From positions 2,232,001 to 2,296,000 of the forward strand of contig OY987232.1 in assembly GCA_963920705.1 (NCBI GenBank): DNA of 64,000 nucleotides, in the 5' to 3' direction. The notes beneath the pieces were generated by a model, which had not been told where the DNA came from, searched no databases, and saw only the letters and a list, made by a program, of their open reading frames with translations. Position 1 is the stretch's first letter; each line of letters starts with the position of its first letter. The stretch comes from Odiellus spinosus (Eukaryota > Arthropoda > Arachnida > Opiliones > Phalangiidae). The translations under genes were made by a program, and so were the position numbers. Shown here one piece after another: positions 53,746 to 63,975 of the stretch.

Positions 53746-55199
53746 TATACTTGGGAAATTGGTGGATCTATACTTGGGAAATTGGTGGATCTATACTTGG
53801 GAAATTGGTGGATCTATACTTGGGAAATTTGTGGATCTATACTTGGGAAATTGGTGGATCTATACTTGGGAAATTGCGGCATCTATACCTGGGAAATTGT
53901 TGGATCTATACTTGGGAAATTGTTGGATCTATACTTGGGAAATTGGTGGATCTATACTTGGGAAATTGGTGGAACTTTACTTGGGAAATTGTTGAATCTA
54001 TACTTGGGAAATTGGTGGATCTATTTTTGGAAAATTTGTGAATCTATACTTGGGAAATTTGTGAATCTATACTTGGGAAATTTGTGAATGTATACTTGGG
54101 AAATTAGTGAATCTATACTTGGGAAATTTGTGAATCTATAATTGGGAAATTTGTGAATCTAAACTTGGGAAATTGGTGGATCTATACTTGGGAAATTGGT
54201 GTATCTATACTTGGGTAATTGGTGGATCTATACTTGGGAAATTGCTGGATCTATACTTGGGAAATTTGTGGATCTATACTTGGGAAATTGTTGGATCTAT
54301 ACTTGGGAAATTGTTGGATCTATACTTGGGAAATTTGTGAATCTATACTTGGGAAATTTGTGAATCTATACTTGGGAAACTGGTGGATATATACTTGGGA
54401 AATCGGTGGATCTATAGTTGGGAAATTGTTGGATCTATACTTGGGAAATTGGTGGATCTATACTTGGGAAATTGCGGCATCTATACCTGGGAAATTGTTG
54501 GATCTATACTTGGGAAATTGGTGGATCTATACTTGGGAAATTGGTGGATCTATACTTGGGAAATTGGTGGAACTTTACTTGGGAAATTGTTGAATCTATA
54601 CTTGGGAAATTGGTGGATCTATTTTTGGAAAATTTGTGAATCTATACTTGGGAAATTTGTGAATCTATACTTGGGAAATTTGTGAATGTATACTTGGGAA
54701 ATTAGTGAATCTATACTTGGGAAATTTGTGAATCTATAATTGGGAAATTTGTGAATCTAAACTTGGGAAATTGGTGGATCTATACTTGGGAAATTGGTGT
54801 ATCTATACTTGGGTAATTGGTGGATCTATACTTGGGAAATTGCTGGATCTATACTTGGGAAATTTGTGGATCTATACTTGGGAAATTGTTGGATCTATAC
54901 TTGGGAAATTGTTGGATCTATACTTGGGAAATTTGTGAATCTATACTTGGGAAATTTGTGAATCTATACTTGGGAAACTGGTGGATATATACTTGGGAAA
55001 TCGGTGGATCTATAGTTGGGAAATTGTTGGATCTATACTTGGGAAATTGTTGGATATATACTTGGGAAATTGGTGGATCTATACTTGGGAAATTGGTGGA
55101 TCTATACTTGGGAAATTTGTGAATCTATACTTGGGAAATTTGTGAATCTATACTTGGGAAATATGTGAATCTATACTTGGTAAATTTGTGAATCTATAC

Positions 55200-57841
55200 A
55201 TGGTAAATTTGTGAATCTATACTTGGGAAATTGGTGGATCTATACTTGGGAATTGGTGGATCTATACTTGGGAAATTGTTGGATCTATACTTGGGAAATT
55301 GGTTGATCTATACTTGGGAAATTGGTGGATCTATACTTGGGAAATTGGTGGATCTATACTTGGGAAATCGGTGGATCTATACTTGGGAAATTGGTGGAAC
55401 TTTACTTGGGAAATGGTTGAATCTATACTTGGGAAATTGGTGGATCTATTTTTGGAAAATTTGTGAATCTATACTTGGGAAATTGGTGGATCTATACTTG
55501 GGAAATTGGTGGAACTTTACTTGGGAAATTGTTGAATCTATACTTGGGAAATTGGTGGATCTATTTTTGGAAAATTTGTGAATCTATACTTGGGAAATTT
55601 GTGAATCTATACTTGGGAAATTTGTGAATGTATACTTGGGAAATTTGTGAATCTATACTTGGGAAATTTGTGAATCTATAATTGGGAAATTTGTGAATCT
55701 AAACTTGGGAAATTGGTGGATCTATACTTGGGAAATTGGTGGATCTATACTTGGGTAATTGGTGGATCTATACTTGGGAAATTGCTGGATCTATACTTGG
55801 GAAATTTGTGGATCTATACTTGGGAAATTGTTGGATCTATACTTGGGAAATTGTTGGATCTATACTTGGGAAATTTGTGAATCTATACTTGGGAAATTTG
55901 TGAATCTATACTTGGGAAACTGGTGGATATATACTTGGGAAATCGGTGGATCTATAGTTGGGAAATTGTTGGATCTATACTTGGGAAATTGGTGGATCTA
56001 TACTTGGGAAATTGGTGGATCTATACTTGGGAAATTGTTGGATCTATACTTGGGAAATTGGTGGATCTATACTTGGGAAATTGTTGGATCTATACTTGGG
56101 AAATTGTTGGATATATACTTGGGAAATTGGTGGATCTATACTTGGGAAATTGGTGGATCTATACTTGGGAAATTTGTGAATCTATACTTGGGAAATTTGT
56201 GAATCTATACTTGGGAAATATGTGAATCTATACTTGGTAAATTTGTGAATCTATACATGGTAAATTTGTGAATCTATACTTGGGAAATTGGTGGATCTAT
56301 ACTTGGGAATTGGTGGATCTATACTTGGGAAATTGGTTGATCTATACTTGGGAAATTGGTGGATCTATACTTGGGAAATTGTTGGATCTATACTTGGGAA
56401 ATTGTTGGATCTATACTTGGGAAATTTGTGAATCTATACTTGGGAAATTTGTGAATCTATACTTGGGAAACTGGTGGATATATACTTGGGAAATCGGTGG
56501 ATCTATAGTTGGGAAATTGTTGGATCTATACTTGGGAAATTGTTGGATATATACTTGGGAAATTGGTGGATCTATACTTGGGAAATTGGTGGATCTATAC
56601 TTGGGAAATTGGTGAATCTATACTTGGGAAATTTGTGAATCTATACTTGGGAAATATGTGAATCTATACTTGGTAAATTTGTGAATCTATACTTGGTAAA
56701 TTTGTGAATCTATACATGGTAAATTTGTGAATCTATACTTGGGAAATTGGTGGATCTATACTTGGGAATTGGTGGATCTATACTTGGGAAATTGTTGGAT
56801 CTATACTTGGGAAATTGGTTGATCTATACTTGGGAAATTGGTGGATCTATACTTGGGAAATTGGTGGATCTATACTTGGGAAATCGGTGGATCTATACTT
56901 GGGAAATTGGTGGAACTTTACTTGGGAAATGGTTGAATCTATACTTGGGAAATTGGTGGATCTATTTTTGGAAAATTTGTGAATCTATACTTGGGAAATT
57001 GGTGGATCTATACTTGGGAAATTGGTGGAACTTTACTTGGGAAATTGTTGAATCTATACTTGGGAAATTGGTGGATCTATTTTTGGAAAATTTGTGAATC
57101 TATACTTGGGAAATTTGTGAATCTATACTTGGGAAATTTGTGAATGTATACTTGGGAAATTTGTGAATCTATACTTGGGAAATTTGTGAATCTATAATTG
57201 GGAAATTTGTGAATCTAAACTTGGGAAATTGGTGGATCTATACTTGGGAAATTGGTGGATCTATACTTGGGTAATTGGTGGATCTATACTTGGGAAATTG
57301 CTGGATCTATACTTGGGAAATTTGTGGATCTATACTTGGGAAATTGTTGGATCTATACTTGGGAAATTGTTGGATCTATACTTGGGAAATTTGTGAATCT
57401 ATACTTGGGAAATTTGTGAATCTATACTTGGGAAACTGGTGGATATATACTTGGGAAATCGGTGGATCTATAGTTGGGAAATTGTTGGATCTATACTTGG
57501 GAAATTGGTGGATCTATACTTGGGAAATTGGTGGATCTATACTTGGGAAATTGTTGGATCTATACTTGGGAAATTGGTGGATCTATACTTGGGAAATTGT
57601 TGGATCTATACTTGGGAAATTGTTGGATATATACTTGGGAAATTGGTGGATCTATACTTGGGAAATTGGTGGATCTATACTTGGGAAATTTGTGAATCTA
57701 TACTTGGGAAATTTGTGAATCTATACTTGGGAAATATGTGAATCTATACTTGGTAAATTTGTGAATCTATACATGGTAAATTTGTGAATCTATACTTGGG
57801 AAATTGGTGGATCTATACTTGGGAATTGGTGGATCTATACT
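55200..57841 (+). repeat. 1,516-bp-spaced duplication
   Basis: The segment 55,200-56,325 recurs at about 56,716-57,841 with an offset of 1,516 bp (66 units, two of them 22-mers). The two segments are separated by a 17-unit stretch. Both contain the GAATTGG 22-mer, AAATCGGTGG, two GGTGGAACTTTAC plus CTATTTTTGG words, a TGAATGTATAC junction and a 147-codon incidental open frame. The copies part where one continues with a GGTTG tail and the other with GTTGG. Confidence 0.87.
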
Positions 57842-60800
57842 TGGGAAATTGTTGGATCTATACTTGGGAAATTGGTTGATCTATACTTGGGAAATTGGTG
57901 GATCTATACTTGGGAAATCGGTGGATCTATACTTGGGAAATTGGTGGAACTTTACTTGGGAAATTGTTGAATCTATACTTGGGAAATTGGTGGATCTATT
58001 TTTGGAAAATTTGTGAATCTATACTTGGGAAATTGGTGGATCTATACTTGGGAAATTTGTGAATCTATACTTGGGAAATTTGTGAATCTATGCTTGGGAA
58101 ATTTGTAAATCTATACTTGTGAAATTTGTGAATCTATGCTTGGGAAATTTGTGAATCTATACTTGGGAAATTTGTGAATCTATACTTGGGAAATTGGTGG
58201 ATCTATACTTGGGAAATTGGTGGATCTATACTTGGGAAATTGGTGGATCTATACTTGGGAAATTGGTGGATCTATGCTTGGGAAATTGGTGGATCTATAC
58301 TTGGGAAATTGTTGGATCTATACTTGGGAAATTGGTGGATCTATACTTGGGAAATATGTGAATCTATACTTGGGAAATATGTGAATCTATACTCGGGAAA
58401 TTTGTGAATCTATACTTGGGAAATTGGTGGATCTATACTTGGGAAATTGCTGGATCTATACTTGGGAAATTGTTGGATCTATACTTGGGAAATTGTTGGA
58501 TCTATACTTGGGAAATTGGTGGAACTTCACTTGGGAAATTGGTGAATCTATACTTGGGAAATTGGTGGATCTATACTTGGGAAATTTGTGAATCTATACT
58601 TGGGAAATTTGTGAATCTATACTTGGAAATTTGTGAATCTATAATTGGGAAATTTGTGAATCTAAACTTGGGAAATTGGTGGATCTATACTTGGGAAATT
58701 GGTGGATCTATACTTGGGTAATTGGTGGATCTATACTTGGGAAATTACTGGATCTATACTTGGGAAATTGCTGGATCTATACTTGGGAAATTGTTGGATC
58801 TATACTTGGGAAATTGTTGGATCTATACTTGGGAAATTTGTGAATCTATGCTTGGGAACTTTGAATCTATACTTGGGAAATTTGTGAATCTATACTTGGG
58901 AAATTTGTGAATCTATACTTGGGAAACTGGTGGATATATACTTGGGAAATCGGTGGATCTATAGTTGGGAAATTGTTGGATCTATACTTGGGAAATTTGT
59001 GGATCTATACTTGGGAAATTGGTGGATCTATACTTGGGAAATTGGTGGATCTATACTTGGGAAATTGGTGGATCTATACTTGGGAAATTGGTGGATCTAT
59101 ACTTGGGAAATTGGTGGATCTATACTTGGGAAATTGCGGCATCTATACCTGGGAAATTGTTGGATCTATACTTGGGAAATTGTTGGATCTATACTTGGGA
59201 AATTGGTGGATCTATACTTGGGAAATTGGTGGAACTTTACTTGGGAAATTGTTGAATCTATACTTGGGAAATTGGTGGATCTATTTTTGGAAAATTTGTG
59301 AATCTATACTTGGGAAATTTGTGAATCTATACTTGTGAAATTTGTGAATCTATACTTGGGAAATTTGTGAATGTATACTTGGGAAATTTGTGAATCTATA
59401 CTTGGGAAATTTGTGAATCTATAATTGGGAAATTTGTGAATCTAAACTTGGGAAATTGGTGGATCTATACTTGGGAAATTGGTGTATCTATACTTGGGTA
59501 ATTGGTGGATCTATACTTGGGAAATTGCTGGATCTATACTTGGGAAATTTGTGGATCTATACTTGGGAAATTGTTGGATCTATACTTGGGAAATTGGTGA
59601 ATCTATACTTGGGAAATTTGTGAATCTATACTTGGGAAATTTGTGAATCTATACTTAAGAAACTGGTGGATATATACTTGGGAAATCGGTGGATCTATAG
59701 TTGGGAAATTGTTGGATCTATACTTGGGAAATTGGTGGATCTATACTTGGGAAATCGGTGGATCTATACTTGGGAAATTGTTGGATCTATACTTGGGAAA
59801 TTGGTGGATCTATACTTGGGAAATTGTTGGATCTATACTTGGGAAATTGTTGGATATATACTTGGGAAATTGGTGGATCTATACTTCGGAAATTGGTGGA
59901 TCTATACTTGGGAAATTTGTGAATCTATACTTGGGAAATTTGTGAATATATACTTGGGAAATATGTGAATCTATACTTGGTAAATTTGTGAATCTATACA
60001 TGGTAAATTTGTGAATCTATACTTGGGAAATTGGTGGATCTATACTTGGGAATTGGTGGATCTATACTTGGGAAATTGTTGGATCTATACTTGGGAAATT
60101 GGTTGATCTATACTTGGGAAATTGGTGGATCTATACTTGGGAAATTGGTGGATCTATACTTGGGAAATCGGTGGATCTATACTTGGGAAATTGGTGGAAC
60201 TTTACTTGGGAAATTGTTGAATCTATACTTGGGAAATTGGTGGATCTATTTTTGGAAAATTTGTGAATCTATACTTGGGAAATTTGTGAATGTATACTTG
60301 GGAAATTTGTGAATCTATAATTGGGAAATTTGTGAATCTAAACTTGGGAAATTGGTGGATCTATACTTGGGAAATTGGTGTATCTATACTTGGGTAATTG
60401 GTGGATCTATACTTGGGAAATTGCTGGATCTATACTTGGGAAATTTGTGGATCTATACTTGGGAAATTGTTGGATCTATACTTGGGAAATTGGTGAATCT
60501 ATACTTGGGAAATTTGTGAATCTATGCTTGGGAACTTTGAATCTATACTTGGGAAATTTGTGAATCTATACTTGGGAAATTTGTGAATCTATACTTGGGA
60601 AACTGGTGGATATATACTTGGGAAATCGGTGGATCTATAGTTGGGAAATTGTTGGATCTATACTTGGGAAATTGGTGGATCTATACTTGGGAAATTGGTG
60701 GATCTATACTTGGGAAATTGGTGGATCTATACTTGGGAAATTGTTGGATCTATACTTGGGAAATTGGTGGATCTATACTTGGGAAATTGGTGGATCTATA

Positions 60801-61629
60801 CTTGGGAAATTGGTGGATCTATACTTGGGAAATTGGTGGATCTATACTTGCGAAATTTGTGAATCTATACTTGGGAAATTTGTGATTCTATACTTGGGAA
60901 ATTTGTGAATCTATACTTGGGAAATATGTGAATCTATACTTGGTAAATTTGTGAATCTATACATGGTAAATTTGTGAATCTATACTTGGGAAATTGGTGG
61001 ATCTATACTTGGGAATTGGTGGATCTATACTTGGGAAATTGTTGGATCTATACTTGGGAAATTGGTTGATCTATACTTGGGAAATTGGTGGATCTATACT
61101 TGGGTAATTGGTGGATCTATACTTGGGAAATTGCTGGATCTATACCTGGGAAATTTGTGGATCTATACTTGGGAAATTGTTGGATCTATACTTGGGAAAT
61201 TGGTGAATCTATACTTGGGAAATTTGTCAATCTATGCTTGGGAACTTTGAATCTATACTTGGGAAATTTGTGAATCTATACTTGGGAAATTTGTGAATCT
61301 ATACTTGGGAAACTGGTGGATATATACTTGGGAAATCGGTGGATCTATAGTTGGGAAATTGGTGGATCTTTACTTGGGAAATTGGTGGATCTTTACTTGG
61401 GAAATTGTTGAATCTATACTTGGGAAATTGGTGGATCTATACTTGGGAAATTGGTGGATCTATACTTGGGAAATTGGTGGATCTATACTTGGGAAATTTG
61501 TGAATCTATACTTGGGAAATTTGTGAATCTATGCTTGGGAAATTTGTAAATCTATACTTGTGAAATTTGTGAATCTATGCTTGGGAAATTTGTGAATCTA
61601 TACTTGGGAAATTTGTGAATCTATACTTG

Positions 61630-63975
61630 GGAAATTGGTGGATCTATACTTGGGAAATTGGTGAATCTATACTTGGGAAATTTGTGAATCTATACTTGGG
61701 AAACTGGTGGATATATACTTGGGAAATCGGTGGATCTATAGTTGGGAAATTGTTGGATCTATACTTGGGAAATTGGTGGATCTATACTTGGGAAATTGGT
61801 GGATCTATACTTGGGAAATTGTTGGATCTATACTTGGGAAATTGGTGGATCTATACTTGGGAAATTGTTGGATCTATACTTGGGAAATTGTTGGATCTAT
61901 ACTTGGGAAATTGTTGGATATATACTTGGGAAATTGGTGGATCTATACTTGGGAAATTGGTGGATCTATACTTGGGAAATTGGTGGATCTATACTTGGGA
62001 AATTTGTGAATCTATACTTGGGAAATTTGTGAATCTATACTTGGGAAATATGTGAATCTATACTTGGTAAATTTGTGAATCTATACATGGTAAATTTGTG
62101 AATCTATGCTTGGGAAATTGGTGGATCTATACTTCGGATTTTGTGGATCTATACTTGGGAAATTGTTGGATCTATACTTGGGAAATTGGTTGATCTATAC
62201 TTGGGAAATTGGTGGATCTATATTTGGGAAATTGGTGGATCTATACTTGGGAAATCGGTGGATCTATAGTTGGGAAATTTGTGAATCTATACTTGGGAAA
62301 CTGGTGGATATATACTTGGGAAATCGGTGGATCTATAGTTGGGAAATTGTTGGATCTATACTTGGGAAATTGGTGGACCTATACTTGGGAAATTGTTGGA
62401 TCTATACTTGGGAAATTGGTGGATCTATACTTGGGAAATTGTTGGATCTATACTTGGGAAATTGTTGGATATATACTTGGGAAATTGGTGGATCTATACT
62501 TGGGAAATTGGTGGATCTATACTTGGGAAATTGGTGGATCTATACTTGGGAAATTGCGGCATCTATACCTGGGAAATTGTTGGATCTATACTTGGGAAAT
62601 TGTTGGATCTATACTTGGGAAATTGTTGGATATATACTTGGGAAATTGGTGGATCTATACTTGGGAAATTTGTGAATCTATACTTGGGAAATTTGTGAAT
62701 CTATACTTGGGAAATATGTGAATCTATACTTGGTAAATTTGTGAATCTATACTTGGTAAATTTGTGAATCTATACTTGGGAAATTGGTGAATCTATACTT
62801 GGGAAATTGGTGGATCTATACTTGGGAATTGGTGGATCTATACTTGGGAAATTGGTGGATCTATACTTGGGAAATTGGTGAATCTATACTTGGGAAATTT
62901 GTGAATCTATACTTGGGAAACTGGTGGATATATACTTGGGAAATCGGTGGATCTATAGTTGGGAAATTGTTGGATCTATACTTGGGAAATTGGTGGATCT
63001 ATACTTGGGAAATTGGTGGATCTATACTTGGGAAATTGTTGGATCTATACTTGGGAAATTGGTGGATCTATACTTGGGAAATTGTTGGATCTATACTTGG
63101 GAAATTGTTGGATCTATACTTGGGAAATTGTTGGATATATACTTGGGAAATTGGTGGATCTATACTTGGGAAATTGGTGGATCTATACTTGGGAAATTGG
63201 TGGATCTATACTTGGGAAATTTGTGAATCTATACTTGGGAAATTTGTGAATCTATACTTGGGAAATATGTGAATCTATACTTGGTAAATTTGTGAATCTA
63301 TACATGGTAAATTTGTGAATCTATGCTTGGGAAATTGGTGGATCTATACTTCGGATTTTGTGGATCTATACTTGGGAAATTGTTGGATCTATACTTGGGA
63401 AATTGGTTGATCTATACTTGGGAAATTGGTGGATCTATATTTGGGAAATTGGTGGATCTATACTTGGGAAATCGGTGGATCTATAGTTGGGAAATTTGTG
63501 AATCTATACTTGGGAAACTGGTGGATATATACTTGGGAAATCGGTGGATCTATAGTTGGGAAATTGTTGGATCTATACTTGGGAAATTGGTGGACCTATA
63601 CTTGGGAAATTGGTGGATCTATACTTGGGAAATTGTTGGATCTATACTTGGGAAATTGTTGGATATATACTTGGGAAATTGGTGGATCTATACTTGGGAA
63701 ATTGGTGGATCTATACTTGGGAAATTGGTGGATCTATACTTGGGAAATTGCGGCATCTATACCTGGGAAATTGTTGGATCTATACTTGGGAAATTGTTGG
63801 ATCTATACTTGGGAAATTGTTGGATATATACTTGGGAAATTGGTGGATCTATACTTGGGAAATTTGTGAATCTATACTTGGGAAATTTGTGAATCTATAC
63901 TTGGGAAATATGTGAATCTATACTTGGTAAATTTGTGAATCTATACTTGGTAAATTTGTGAATCTATACTTGGGA
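61630..63975 (+). repeat. 1.2-kb tandem duplication at the right edge
   Basis: About 61,630-62,846 is followed by a copy at 62,847-63,975. The offset is 1,217 bp (53 units, two of them 22-mers) and falls to 1,194 bp after about 63,600, because the second copy lacks one GTTGG unit after the GGTGGACC word. Both copies carry the odd CTTCGGATTTTGTGG unit (62128-62149 and 63345-63366), two adjacent S words, and GCGGCATC followed by CTATACCTGGG. The second copy ends about 25 bases before the window edge. Confidence 0.9.
62128..62149 (+). repeat. Diverged 22-bp unit CTTCGGATTTTGTGG
   Basis: This unit has a changed head (CTTCGGATT in place of CTTGGGAAA) and lost one base. It introduces a CpG. Its only other copy is at 63345-63366. 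It occupies the place where other S-type units have the CTTGGGAATTGGTGG 22-mer, so it is probably a mutated derivative of that unit. Confidence 0.85.

Larger units (their letters stand above)
53340..55040 (+). repeat. 690/598-bp S-containing units
   Basis: S words at 53681, 54371 and 54969 delimit units of 30 and 26 monomers. Each holds the GGTGTATC (or GGTGGATC) plus CTTGGGTAATTGG word, GCTGG, TTTGTGG and GTTGG tails, then the S word. The first two continue through GCGGCATC with a CTATACCTGGG head, GGTGGAACTTTAC and CTATTTTTGG. The first unit has four more units in its B run (GGTGG and TTTGTGG) than the second. A copy of the first unit lies at about 58,600-59,340. Confidence 0.85.

Noticed and set aside
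62106..62205. The CTTCGGATTTTGTGG stretch as an array edge or junction
   Set aside because: It is a single 22-bp variant unit with normal units on both sides and a copy 1,217 bp away.
1418..63915. Many overlapping plus-strand open frames of 60-189 codons encoding a repetitive WIYTWEI / SILGK / DLYLGN peptide
   Set aside because: They coincide with B runs, are open in two or three frames over the same bases, often begin at TTG rather than ATG, and end wherever an A-type tail supplies TGA. No codon bias, unique domain or flanking gene structure is visible.
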